The notes under the pieces were generated by a model. The model worked only from the letters and a program-made list of their open reading frames with translations, was not told the DNA's origin and searched no databases. Below are positions 34,870 to 41,583 of a DNA stretch of 64,000 nucleotides, in pieces. How positions within the stretch are numbered: the first letter of the stretch is position 1; the number at the start of each line of letters is the position of its first letter. A program made the position numbers and the translations under genes. Origin of the DNA: Cronobacter malonaticus LMG 23826 (lineage in GTDB: Bacteria; Pseudomonadota; Gammaproteobacteria; Enterobacterales; Enterobacteriaceae); NCBI RefSeq assembly GCF_001277215.2, contig NZ_CP013940.1, positions 1,054,001 to 1,118,000 of the forward strand, given 5' to 3'.

Positions 34870-35175
34870 TTAATCGTTACGAACGTGCCCGTAGCGACCA
34901 AGGAAGCGGCGCATACGGTTATCTGTTTCTTCAGGGCGGCGCGGGCCTGTAGTGACGAATCCGGGTCGGCATGACGCGGAGCTGTTTTTGTCCCACAGCA
35001 ATCGGTCGGCCAGCGCATCAGCCTGCCGGGTCATGCGAGCTTCCTTGCTCTCAGTTTCGTACGACTTTCCCAGCGTCTCTTGCAGGTGTGCTTTGATGCG
35101 CGCCAGCACCTCTTCTTTGGTGCCGGAGCGTTTTGGTGGGCGTGCGTATCCCGCCCCGGGAAGAGGTGTTGACAT
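34870..35175 (-). CDS. Early-arm protein, unknown
   Basis: 101 residues, rich in Arg/Lys/Glu. The middle (TKEEVLARIKAHLQETLGKSYETESKEA) is helical; no metal motif. It lies between the Ea22 cluster and the recombination pair and is likely co-transcribed with both. Not recognised. Confidence 0.65.
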   Translation of the reverse strand: MSTPLPGAGYARPPKRSGTKEEVLARIKAHLQETLGKSYETESKEARMTRQADALADRLLWDKNSSASCRPGFVTTGPRRPEETDNRMRRFLGRYGHVRND

Positions 35176-35217
35176 TTGGTTGGCCTTATTGGGTTAAATC
35201 AGAAGGTGATGGAATGG

Positions 35218-35802
35218 TTAAAAGGGAATGTCATCGTCGAAATCCTGATATCCATCACTGGAGTGTGAAGCTGTAGATTGCTTCTTACGGTTGTCCTTAT
35301 CCTTCATCGTTGAAACCATGTGCTGCACGGTTTCCGCCTGCTTGCCTTCGGCTTTTTCCTTCAGCGTCTGGCCTGTCTGCGCAATGAAAGGCAGCCTGAT
35401 TTCCATCTGATAGCTGTCAGAGCCATCGCGCTTGGTTGTAAGCACCTTCTGAAGCACCAGGCCGATTTTCTTTCCGTGAAACTCGGGAGCGACAAAGCTG
35501 TTCACCGACTGCATATGCTGAGTTAACTGGCGCACTCCAGCGCAACCCATCATTGCGTGAATGACGTTAGCGCCGAATTTGTTTTCAGTGCCGTCGTTCT
35601 TGGTGGTGCACACGCTGAGATACTGAACCTTCTTGCCGTCATCAGACTCTCCAGAGAACTCAATAAATCGCGCACCTTTCTCCGACTGCTTCAGCGCAGC
35701 TTCGGTGATAGTCAGGACGTATGCGCCAGACTCGTTAATAAAACCGCCCTGACCGGCGGTTAATGCTGCTTCTTCGTTGTAGGTGAAAATAACGTTGCTC
35801 AT
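35218..35802 (-). CDS. DUF669-like SSB-type protein
   Basis: 194 residues. The body fits the phage DUF669 family, and the C-terminus ends in an acidic DFDDDIPF tail, exactly like the tail of single-stranded DNA-binding proteins that recruits host repair factors. Adjacent to and overlapping a Sak4-like ATPase by four bases, it is probably the SSB partner in a phage single-strand annealing recombination module. Confidence 0.75.
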   Translation of the reverse strand: MSNVIFTYNEEAALTAGQGGFINESGAYVLTITEAALKQSEKGARFIEFSGESDDGKKVQYLSVCTTKNDGTENKFGANVIHAMMGCAGVRQLTQHMQSVNSFVAPEFHGKKIGLVLQKVLTTKRDGSDSYQMEIRLPFIAQTGQTLKEKAEGKQAETVQHMVSTMKDKDNRKKQSTASHSSDGYQDFDDDIPF

Positions 35803-36479
35803 GCGGCGTTTTCCTTAATGTTATGGATGTTAGACAGCCCCCAGTAGTCACAAATGGTTGCGTCAACCATCGCCAGGTCGTTGTCAATTTCGTTGGTTTC
35901 GAACATGCCCATCGGCGACTTAACGGTGTCAGCGCCGTTGTTTTTGGTGGTGAAGAAGAACTGGTCGTCACGAGTTAGTGTGCGGAGGACGATGGTAAAC
36001 ATGCCTTCAACGGTGATTTTCTCGTCGAGCATCTTCCCGATCGTCTTCATCTTTACGCGACCCATTGCCGTCTCTTCCGTGTGAGCAAGGAAGTAGACTC
36101 GAAGGTCGTCGGGCGCGTCTTGTGCTGCCTTGATGACCTCCCATGCGTGCCGGCCGATTTCAGTGAACTTGTCGAAGGACTTCTCTTCAGATCGGCGCAT
36201 AAACTCGTTGCTCATGACGTACTGAAAATCGTCGACAACGACTATGCGCTTACCGTAGTTAACGGCATTCTGAATGACCTTAACGATTACATCCCACCTG
36301 TCACTGCTTACCACCACGCCCTGCTTAGATTTGGCATCCCACGGCTTCCATTCGCGGGATTTAAAGGGCAGGGGTTTTCCGACAGGTTTAACCAGAATCA
36401 CCTCTTCAGGATTCAGGTTGCGCAAGCTGGTAGATTTACCGGTGCCAGACTCGCCAAGAATTAACGTTGCAGTACCCAT
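35799..36479 (-). CDS. Sak4-like RecA-fold ATPase
   Basis: 226 residues. Walker A is GESGTGKST (residues 8-16), Walker B-like IVVVDDFQYVMSNEF near 80-90 and a sensor-like YFLAHTEET near 133. This is the phage P-loop family commonly called Sak4, which supports annealing/strand exchange with a phage SSB. The ATG at 36479 overlaps the preceding stop by one base. An open frame extends upstream but covers the neighbouring gene. Confidence 0.8.
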   Translation of the reverse strand: MGTATLILGESGTGKSTSLRNLNPEEVILVKPVGKPLPFKSREWKPWDAKSKQGVVVSSDRWDVIVKVIQNAVNYGKRIVVVDDFQYVMSNEFMRRSEEKSFDKFTEIGRHAWEVIKAAQDAPDDLRVYFLAHTEETAMGRVKMKTIGKMLDEKITVEGMFTIVLRTLTRDDQFFFTTKNNGADTVKSPMGMFETNEIDNDLAMVDATICDYWGLSNIHNIKENAA

Positions 36480-36622
36480 TATGAAAAATCCCCCGCGAAT
36501 TCCTGCCACGTGATTGGCTGATTCATGCGCTCAGCCGCCAGGTTAATTTGCTGCTCAACCTCTTCTTCAATTTCAGGAGAGATGAGAGCGATGAAATCGT
36601 CGTCTTCTAATTCATGCAGCAT
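36479..36622 (-). CDS. Small acidic early protein, unknown
   Basis: 47 residues (MLHELEDDDFIALISPEIEE...), strongly acidic. Start and stop each overlap neighbours (11 bases and one base), consistent with translational coupling to the ATPase gene. Not recognised. Confidence 0.55.
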   Translation of the reverse strand: MLHELEDDDFIALISPEIEEEVEQQINLAAERMNQPITWQEFAGDFS

Positions 36623-36800
36623 GTTTTTTGTTCCAGTCGTCGTCCTGAATATCATTCCATCCCATCGCGATTTCCCACGCCCATTCATATGCTGAGTGGC
36701 GTCCGTCAACCGTATCCGGGAATGCAGCTTCATAGAGCTTGTTGAACTCGCGATTACCTTGCTGAACCAGAATGGTTCCGTTAACAGGCAAAATATTCAT
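36612..36800 (-). CDS. Small early protein, unknown
   Basis: 62 residues (MNILPVNGTILVQQGNREFN...EWAWEIAMGWNDIQ). The GGAG site 10 bases before ATG 36800 supports this start. The first 20 bases overlap the gene upstream. Not recognised. Confidence 0.6.
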   Translation of the reverse strand: MNILPVNGTILVQQGNREFNKLYEAAFPDTVDGRHSAYEWAWEIAMGWNDIQDDDWNKKHAA

Positions 36801-36933
36801 AACTTGGCACTCCGGGTTGAGAGAGGATGTCGGCCAGCTTTTTCCAGCCAGTGCGTAACTTGCGTGTGATGAGGTCGAGTAGCGATTCAGAGCAGCCCAC
36901 AACAGGCCACCCTGCAAAAGCGAACTGTTGCAT
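36781..36933 (-). CDS. Small early protein, unknown (50 residues)
   Basis: MQQFAFAGWPVVGCSESLLD followed by a basic helix RKLRTGWKKLADIL. AAGGATAACACC gives a good ribosome site before ATG 36933. Short genes of this kind sit where lambda carries kil and cIII, but neither likeness can be claimed. Too short for routine open-frame lists. Confidence 0.6.
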   Translation of the reverse strand: MQQFAFAGWPVVGCSESLLDLITRKLRTGWKKLADILSQPGVPSYEYFAC

Positions 36934-37003
36934 GGTGTTATCCTTGGTTAATTGGCATAGCGAAAACGCCTCGAATGAAGCGCTGTTGATATGCGGGATT
37001 TAA

Positions 37004-37026
37004 AAAGCCGCGCTTAGGCGGCCTTT
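37004..37026 (-). terminator. Early-arm terminator after 37028 gene
   Basis: GCCGC / GCGGC-type hairpin with T5 on the leftward side, just past the stop of the 49-residue gene. Confidence 0.65.
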
Positions 37027-37027
37027 G

Positions 37028-37177
37028 TCAGATCAGCCCTTTTACGATTTCTTCGGCGATTTCTTCCGCGTCGTCTTCGCCATAATTTTCGGCGAGCTTA
37101 TCTACGAAATCGTCCCAGTTATCTTCCAGAAAGTTGCGGACATACGGCGCATAGCAATCTTCAATTTTCTTTGACAT
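37028..37177 (-). CDS. Small acidic early protein, unknown (49 residues)
   Basis: MSKKIEDCYAPYVRNFLEDN then an acidic helical tail (GEDDAEEIAEEIVKG). The GGAGAATGCC site before ATG 37177 fixes the start; it is flanked by intrinsic terminators on both sides. Not recognised. Confidence 0.6.
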   Translation of the reverse strand: MSKKIEDCYAPYVRNFLEDNWDDFVDKLAENYGEDDAEEIAEEIVKGLI

Positions 37178-37192
37178 GGCATTCTCCAGGCG

Positions 37193-37216
37193 AAAAAAAG
37201 CCCTCCGGAGAGGGCG
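37193..37216 (-). terminator. Early-arm terminator upstream of 37028 gene
   Basis: GCCCTC / GAGGGC hairpin with CGGA loop and a T7 tail on the leftward strand. Confidence 0.75.
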
Positions 37217-37298
37217 AACAGACAACAAGGGTTGCCGGGATGTTTAGCCACGCCCGGCGCGTGATTTCCTTCACTTTCCACAGCCAAGGAAGGGGGTA

Positions 37299-37317
37299 GA
37301 CTGTCTTTTCCACAGTC
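37299..37317. promoter_or_regulatory. Inverted repeat before the GhoS-like gene
   Basis: GACTGT / ACAGTC arms with a 7-base centre, 17 bases before the ATG at 37334. It could be an operator or an mRNA hairpin close to the ribosome site; there is no T run to make it a terminator. Confidence 0.45.
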
Positions 37318-37333
37318 AAAAAGGATTTATTTC

Positions 37334-37618
37334 ATGGCGGATTATCTGGTCAGGGTCGAATTATTCGATGCCGATGGTGAAGATTATGAAAAACTGCATG
37401 AGGCCATGCAGTCGATTGGTTTCAGAAAGACAATTCAGGCTCCTGGCTCTACGGTAAGAAAGTTACCAACCGGAACATATGTTGGGGCTAGCCCTTCTGA
37501 AGTTTCAGATATCAGAGACGCAGTCAGAAGAATATCAGACCCATTATCAAGTAAGAGCGCGGCAGTTTTTGTCTGCGAATTTACCAACTGGGCATCATAC
37601 TTGTATTCCGACGCCTGA
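37334..37618 (+). CDS. DUF2622/GhoS-like small protein, opposite to the early operon
   Basis: 94 residues: MADYLVRVELFDADGEDYEK then IGFRKTI, LPTGTYVGASPSEVSDIRDAV. The ferredoxin-like alternation of strands and helices and the LPxGxY segment fit DUF2622/GhoS (PF11080). GhoS of E. coli is an endoribonuclease antitoxin. No ghoT toxin is adjacent. It is read rightward inside the leftward early arm, has its own AAGGA site and an inverted repeat upstream, so it looks like an independently expressed moron. The family call is from memory of the pattern. Confidence 0.6.
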   Translation: MADYLVRVELFDADGEDYEKLHEAMQSIGFRKTIQAPGSTVRKLPTGTYVGASPSEVSDIRDAVRRISDPLSSKSAAVFVCEFTNWASYLYSDA

Positions 37619-37837
37619 ATCACTGCCAGCACAGGTAAGTGATTCCTTCATTTCCTCTGGTGGGAGTCCTTTTTTGAGCATTTCCACCATCTTTGTTAGT
37701 GGTACGTTAGCGACAAATTCCTTCCCTGAAACAAGGACAACAATGGTATTGCCGGTGTTTCTCTCATCCCTCAGCAAAGCCGCAATGGCGCTTTCATTTA
37801 CGGCGATGCCGTGGTCAATATCAACAATTAACTCCAT
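37595..37837 (-). CDS. Early-arm protein, unknown (80 residues)
   Basis: MELIVDIDHGIAVNESAIAA..., a compact alpha/beta-looking protein; its 3' end overlaps the convergent GhoS-like gene by 24 bases. It is preceded by the 19-base leader repeat described at 37850. Not recognised. Confidence 0.6.
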   Translation of the reverse strand: MELIVDIDHGIAVNESAIAALLRDERNTGNTIVVLVSGKEFVANVPLTKMVEMLKKGLPPEEMKESLTCAGSDSGVGIQV

Positions 37838-37849
37838 ATCTCACCTCAG

Positions 37850-37868
37850 ATAAGTGGCTTGCTGCCAA
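37850..37868 (-). repeat. Duplicated leader, copy 1
   Basis: ATAAGTGGCTTGCTGCCAA occurs here and at 38521-38539, each just upstream of a leftward gene start (12-15 bases). Confidence 0.85.
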
Positions 37869-37873
37869 AAAGA

Positions 37874-37893
37874 AAGGCCGACTATGCGGCCTC
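37874..37893 (-). terminator. Early-arm terminator after the 37882 gene
   Basis: GGCCG / CGGCC hairpin (37876-37891) followed on the leftward strand by TTTCTTTTT, overlapping the stop of the gene. Confidence 0.65.
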
Positions 37894-38505
37894 AGTAGGA
37901 AGTCCAATCATCTTGTTCAGGTCATCTACTCGCAGAGCTGGGAGTGCAGAGCCTGGCTTATCTGCTTCTGTCGGTAGCAGTTCTTTGCTTTCAGGCCAAA
38001 CTTCGATGAGTCGTTTAACTGTTGTTACTGAATTAAGCGCTGCCCAGACGTTTGACTCGATATCCTTTTTCTTTGCTTCCAGCTTGGTTTGAAGTGCGCA
38101 AATATCATCAAAACGTTTTGTTATTTCGTGTTCTGCGCCGAACATACATTTATCTTTTTCCGGAGTAGGAAGTGATATCTCCTTTCCATTGCTGTCATTT
38201 CCATATGAGTACCATCCAAGTCTGCGGCCCGATACAGTAAGGTAAATGGAGGTGGAGTTAACATCACGCGAGTAAAACGAAACGCCAAGCTTTTCAAGCT
38301 CTTCACATAGAGCGTTAATCTGCGAAGATAATCCGTCAACTTTGTCTACTTTCTTTTTCCCGCCCAGCGCATATACCCTTGCGTCGAGAGCAAGCTGATG
38401 CTTGAGCTTTGCAATCTCCTCAAGCTCGGCAAATACTCCTGACTTAATCAGGGCGTTTCTAGCGATTTTCTCTCTGATATTCGTTGTTAAGCGGATTGAC
38501 GACAT
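37882..38505 (-). CDS. Early-arm protein, possibly Nmad5-like
   Basis: 207 residues. The opening SIRLTTNIREKIARNALIKS resembles the start of proteins named Nmad5 (putative nucleotide-modification-associated), and the size fits, but the match is only from memory. Two long helical segments (about 25-75 and 128-155) flank a beta-rich middle (VSFYSRDVNSTSIYLTVSGR). ATG 38505 is downstream of the second copy of the 19-base leader repeat. Confidence 0.55.
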   Translation of the reverse strand: MSSIRLTTNIREKIARNALIKSGVFAELEEIAKLKHQLALDARVYALGGKKKVDKVDGLSSQINALCEELEKLGVSFYSRDVNSTSIYLTVSGRRLGWYSYGNDSNGKEISLPTPEKDKCMFGAEHEITKRFDDICALQTKLEAKKKDIESNVWAALNSVTTVKRLIEVWPESKELLPTEADKPGSALPALRVDDLNKMIGLPTEAA

Positions 38506-38520
38506 ATTTGTAACCCTCAA

Positions 38521-38539
38521 ATAAGTGGCTTGCTGCCAA
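38521..38539 (-). repeat. Duplicated leader, copy 2
   Basis: Exact second copy of ATAAGTGGCTTGCTGCCAA. In both copies the minus strand ends a short open frame with GSKPLI-stop and runs into the next gene's ribosome site. Confidence 0.85.
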
Positions 38540-38712
38540 GTTTCATTTTCTGCCGGCCGACACAGGTGACACCCATGTCAGTCCGCGGCTTGCTGTAGAA
38601 AACGCGATTCGGTTTGTTCTCTGTAACTGGCTCCTGGTAATCGCGGAGAGCTACGAGCGAAGTGGCTCGCGATGCTCTGACGCAACCAGAGAGCTAATTT
38701 TCAGCAATAAAA
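38540..38712. other. Early-arm intergenic gap
   Basis: About 170 bases without a supportable gene. A 19-codon leftward frame ends in the leader repeat. GAGCTACGAGCGAAGTGGCTC near 38650 can fold as a short hairpin. Confidence 0.5.
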
Positions 38713-38730
38713 AACCCGCCTAAGCGGGTT
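38713..38730 (-). terminator. Early-arm terminator after N and zinc-finger genes
   Basis: AACCCGC / GCGGGTT hairpin with TTAG loop and T6 on the leftward strand, abutting the stop of the zinc-finger gene. It is the first terminator N would have to override (tL1-like). Confidence 0.85.
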
Positions 38731-38996
38731 CATCTTTTCTTTCCTAGTGATGGCAATCCTCCAGAGTAATCAGGACCTGAAGACCAGTAAGGCTGACAAA
38801 GAATTGAGCTTTTTGTTGCCCTCACTGGTTTCGTAGCGAACGGTACTTTCTCTCTTTTGGCGTCACGGATAATTTTAAGCTCTTTCTCTGAAGCTTTAGG
38901 ATGGTAATCATTAATATGTTTCCATGCTGCCCTTGCATTAAACTTTTTGCCGCACAGAGGACAAAAGCAGGCATCTGGAGAGAAATACGCTGGCAT
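38730..38996 (-). CDS. C2H2 zinc-finger early protein
   Basis: 88 residues with a C2H2 finger FCPLCGKKFNARAAWKHIND then YH (residues 11-31), followed by a basic tail. Classical C2H2 fingers of this spacing occur in a few phage early proteins. It lies two bases downstream of the N gene and is the second gene of the PL transcript. Probable DNA/RNA or protein binding; no specific role recognised. Confidence 0.7.
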   Translation of the reverse strand: MPAYFSPDACFCPLCGKKFNARAAWKHINDYHPKASEKELKIIRDAKREKVPFATKPVRATKSSILCQPYWSSGPDYSGGLPSLGKKR

Positions 38997-38998
38997 AC

Positions 38999-39271
38999 TT
39001 ACCTCGCTGTGACATTTTTTGAGTTACGGTATCCCGCAGAGTACAACGCAACATTAGGCAGGCAAACAGAGCCCTGGTACTGGCGTGTAATAGTTGTGAT
39101 CGCCACCACCTCAGCTCTCATAGACACCTTGCGCTTACATTGCAGTTCAACCTTGCTAGGTGTTGGGCGATGCATTACTTCGCTGCTGATGCTGTCAGCG
39201 CTTTGCATATGTGCTCTGCGCTCACGACGACGAGCTGCTGATGAACCTTTGAACTCTGTTCTGCGTGACAT
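38999..39271 (-). CDS. N-type transcription antiterminator
   Basis: 90-residue N protein. An arginine-rich RNA-binding helix is at residues 11-22 (AARRRERRAHMQ), and the C-terminal NVALYSAGYRNSKNVTAR closely resembles the P22 gp24 (N) C-terminus. It should bind boxB of nutL/nutR and, with Nus factors, let host RNA polymerase pass the many early terminators. AGGAGGTCACT precedes ATG 39271. First gene of the PL operon. Confidence 0.88.
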   Translation of the reverse strand: MSRRTEFKGSSAARRRERRAHMQSADSISSEVMHRPTPSKVELQCKRKVSMRAEVVAITTITRQYQGSVCLPNVALYSAGYRNSKNVTAR

Positions 39272-39399
39272 AGTGACCTCCTGGTGATCTTTGGTGGTGA
39301 ACGCAGCCGGGCGACTAACTCCGGTCGCGTACTCACTGCCAAGCGCCTCCGCCGAGAAGGTTAGCTTCTGCGTTCACCCCAAAGTTCACTTTGGTCGTT

Positions 39400-39447
39400 A
39401 GGCTTTTCAGCCTCGTAGTCGATTCATTCGACGTTGTAGAAAGAGCG
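39400..39447 (-). promoter_or_regulatory. nutL (boxA and boxB)
   Basis: On the leftward transcript, boxA CGCTCTTTCTA (39447-39437) is followed by boxB AGGCT-GAAA-AGCCT (39413-39400), a five-pair stem with a GNRA tetraloop as N-peptide targets require. It lies between PL and the N gene. Confidence 0.85.
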
Positions 39448-39493
39448 ATGCCAATCTGTTCCGTTTGGCTACCAGCGTCCTGCTGATGGCTTA

Positions 39494-39534
39494 AATGTAC
39501 CTGTGGGTAAAAGATTTGTCTATACCTATAGGTA
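39494..39534 (-). promoter_or_regulatory. PL promoter with operators OL1 and OL2
   Basis: Leftward -35 TAGACA (39522-39517), 17-base spacer, -10 TACATT (39499-39494). Operators TACCTGTGGGTA (39498-39509) in the spacer and TACCTATAGGTA (39523-39534) just upstream match the OR motifs. Confidence 0.82.
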
Positions 39535-39550
39535 AACATTTTTGGCAAAA

Positions 39551-39588
39551 AAGATTACCTGATTGAATTTTCAGGTAATTAATTTTTT
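39551..39588. terminator. Bidirectional terminator between the repressor unit and PL
   Basis: ATTACCTGA / TCAGGTAAT nine-pair stem with an eight-base loop and T6 runs on both strands. It ends the repressor transcript after the membrane-protein gene. Confidence 0.75.
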
Positions 39589-39606
39589 ATAGGAGAAGCC
39601 TGGAGG

Positions 39607-39903
39607 CTATTTTTGATGAGGATTTGACGGCCAGTCTGGTAGCTTTCTGTCTAAGTGGGTGTGTTTTTTGGGAATGGATTGGAGATAGGAAAGGCGCTGC
39701 ATAGCGCACTGGTACATCGCCTGATCATCCTCTTTCATCTCTTCCCATGAGACTCCAGAGTATCGTTCTTTGACCGATAAAGCTTCGGCAATAAGCATCT
39801 GCTTCCTGCTCAACTCTGCCGAATGCGCACTATTTGACTTCGATATTATTTGGTAGAAAAAATACGCTACTACAAGAAGAATCAATGTGCCTGGTATGTA
39901 CAT
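39607..39903 (-). CDS. Single-pass membrane protein downstream of the repressor
   Basis: 98 residues. An N-terminal membrane helix (PGTLILLVVAYFFYQII, 4-20) is followed by a charged helical cytoplasmic-looking part. Being leftward, 39 bases after the repressor stop and before the terminator at 39551, it is expressed in the lysogen along with the repressor. Genes in this place (lambda rexAB, P22 sieB-like) often exclude other phages, so superinfection exclusion is a reasonable but unproved guess. Confidence 0.65.
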   Translation of the reverse strand: MYIPGTLILLVVAYFFYQIISKSNSAHSAELSRKQMLIAEALSVKERYSGVSWEEMKEDDQAMYQCAMQRLSYLQSIPKKHTHLDRKLPDWPSNPHQK

Positions 39904-39942
39904 TCAATTCACCACTTGCGTTGCTTATATAAATAAAATCAA

Positions 39943-40644
39943 TTAAATACCCATGCCATCTATCCGTGGAACATCATCCTGATCCACGTACCTGGTATGT
40001 TTCACTATTGCTGAAACGTAATGCATCTTCTCGACAAGATCAGGGCTAAGAGTGATAGGTCGATGATCACTATTAACGCTTGTAAACTGATAATCACCAT
40101 CACGGGTTTTGTTCATGATTTTAATCATGTTGTGACCATCTTTCGTTCTTACAAACACCTCATCGCCAATATGCACACAGGTGTTCGGCTCTATCACAAC
40201 ATACTCACCGGACTGTATGCGGGGCCACATGCTATCGCCTTTTACCTTCAGTCCGTAAGCGTCCTTATCCCCGCTATAAATGCGCAACCATCCTGCGCGA
40301 AACTCAATCATATCCACTGATCCATCAACCCCTAAGATGGCTTCGCCTACCACCGGAACATAACCATCCCGGACATTCCCTGCAAATTCTATTTCATCAT
40401 TGGTAATTGGGTCTTCAGTGGCGATAGAGTCCAGCCAGCCGCGAGGCAATCCAAAAGCGGTTTCTATAACCTCCATCATGTCATCAGCAATACGCTTCTT
40501 CCCGTTCTTTCCTTCTGGATAAAGCATGCGTGAAACGTAGGATGGCTCTCTTTCAATTCGGCGCGCAAGCTCAGATGCCTTTCCATTACAGAAAGTGTCT
40601 CTGATCTCAATGAGGCGCAGCCTTCTCTTTTCATATTTGTCCAT
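39943..40644 (-). CDS. LexA-type phage repressor (C2/CI)
   Basis: 233 residues. N-terminal helix-turn-helix (about 20-60: KASELARRIEREPSYVSRML) and C-terminal S24 peptidase domain with the nucleophile in GDSMWPRIQSG (near 151) and the catalytic lysine in VFVRTKDGHNMIKI (near 188). An Ala-Gly pair in EFRAGWLR is a possible self-cleavage site. ATG 40644 is preferred to a GTG two codons upstream. It should bind the TTACCTATAGGTAA operators and be inactivated by RecA during SOS. Confidence 0.88.
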   Translation of the reverse strand: MDKYEKRRLRLIEIRDTFCNGKASELARRIEREPSYVSRMLYPEGKNGKKRIADDMMEVIETAFGLPRGWLDSIATEDPITNDEIEFAGNVRDGYVPVVGEAILGVDGSVDMIEFRAGWLRIYSGDKDAYGLKVKGDSMWPRIQSGEYVVIEPNTCVHIGDEVFVRTKDGHNMIKIMNKTRDGDYQFTSVNSDHRPITLSPDLVEKMHYVSAIVKHTRYVDQDDVPRIDGMGI

Positions 40645-40663
40645 GTTCACATTTTTATCTCAA

Positions 40664-40721
40664 TTTACCTGCCGGTAAATAACCTATGGGTATTGCTAAA
40701 ATCGTTACCTATAGGTAAACT
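40664..40721 (+). promoter_or_regulatory. PR promoter with operators OR1-OR3
   Basis: Three palindromic operators: TTTACCTGCCGGTAAA (40664-40679), AACCTATGGGTATT (40681-40694) and TTACCTATAGGTAA (40705-40718). The PR -35 TTGCTA (40693-40698), 17-base spacer and -10 TAAACT (40716-40721) overlap the last two, so repressor binding blocks rightward transcription. The repressor promoter must read the opposite way through the first. Confidence 0.85.
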
Positions 40722-40755
40722 TAATCTCAAGACATACCTCGAAAGGAGATTGGAT

Positions 40756-40992
40756 ATGGAAGAGCTACGAAAGTATCTCAATTCCCTTTCACTGGATGAG
40801 CAGCGCAAATTTGCTGCCGACTGCGGGACGACTATTGGCTACATGCGTAAGGCATTAAGCCGGAATCACGATTTAGGCGCCGCGCTATGCGTGCTTATTG
40901 AGAAGGCCAGCAACGGCGCAGTAACCCGCAAAGACTTACATCCTAGTGATTGGGTAAGCATCTGGCCTGAACTAACTGAAAAGGCCGCCTAA
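40756..40992 (+). CDS. Cro-like (YdaS-type) repressor
   Basis: 78 residues. Helix-turn-helix in LDEQRKFAADCGTTIGYMRKALS; the C-terminus (HPSDWVSIWPEL) is the hallmark of the YdaS/Cro group. GAAAGGAGATTGGAT fixes ATG 40756. First gene from PR, opposite to the repressor, so it should act as Cro. Confidence 0.8.
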   Translation: MEELRKYLNSLSLDEQRKFAADCGTTIGYMRKALSRNHDLGAALCVLIEKASNGAVTRKDLHPSDWVSIWPELTEKAA

Positions 40993-41000
40993 GCAGTACC

Positions 41001-41045
41001 CGCTCTTTTCAAAATGGACATTCGTCCTACGTCGCTGCAAAGCGA
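41001..41045 (+). promoter_or_regulatory. nutR (boxA and boxB)
   Basis: boxA CGCTCTTTTC (41001-41010) followed by boxB TCGCT-GCAA-AGCGA (41032-41045), five pairs closed by a GNRA tetraloop. Both parts mirror nutL; it lies between cro and cII as in lambda. Confidence 0.82.
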
Positions 41046-41120
41046 GTATTAATTCAAACAAATGGCAATGCATTGGTTTGCATAGCCACGTTTAACTATT
41101 CAACAAAGGAAGAATACCGA

Positions 41121-41399
41121 ATGGAACTTACAAGCACACGCAAGAGAGCCAACGCAATTACCAGCAACATTTTCAACCGCATTGCTATTCGCGGTCAGAG
41201 AAATATCGCATCGCAGCTGGGCGTTGATGAGTCGCAAATTACCCGTTGGAAATCCAGCATGATCCCGAAGATGTCGATGCTGTTGGCAATTCTGGAATGG
41301 GGAGTGGAAGACGAGGAATTATCGAGTCTTGCAAAGCAGGTAGCACTGCTTCTCACAAAAGATAAAGCCCCGATGAGCGGTAACTCATTCGAGGCTTAG
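41121..41399 (+). CDS. CII transcriptional activator
   Basis: 92 residues, matching lambda CII in layout: helix-turn-helix VDESQITRWKSSMIPKMSML and VLEWGVVD-like ILEWGVEDEELSSLAKQVA. CII activates repressor and integrase promoters during lysogeny establishment. ATG 41121 follows AAAGGAAGAATACCGA. Confidence 0.88.
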   Translation: MELTSTRKRANAITSNIFNRIAIRGQRNIASQLGVDESQITRWKSSMIPKMSMLLAILEWGVEDEELSSLAKQVALLLTKDKAPMSGNSFEA

Positions 41400-41439
41400 C
41401 ACACTGTGTTTCGCCAACAACAGTACAGGAGACATTCTA

Positions 41440-41583
41440 ATGGTTAAGCAACGATTTATCCAGGACGAAGTACACAAAAATGTAGCTCGTGAAAGGTTTA
41501 TCCGAACGTTTAGCCGGGAAGCTGCTGAGAAGCTGAAACAGGCGCTTGAAGTAAGTAAACGTAGACTGGAGAAACCCGAATGA
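41440..41583 (+). CDS. Small basic phage protein, unknown (47 residues)
   Basis: MVKQRFIQDEVHKNVARERF, ending KRRLEKPE; helical and basic. CAGGAGACATTCTA gives the ribosome site. The stop overlaps the O start (ATGA). Not recognised. Confidence 0.6.
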   Translation: MVKQRFIQDEVHKNVARERFIRTFSREAAEKLKQALEVSKRRLEKPE

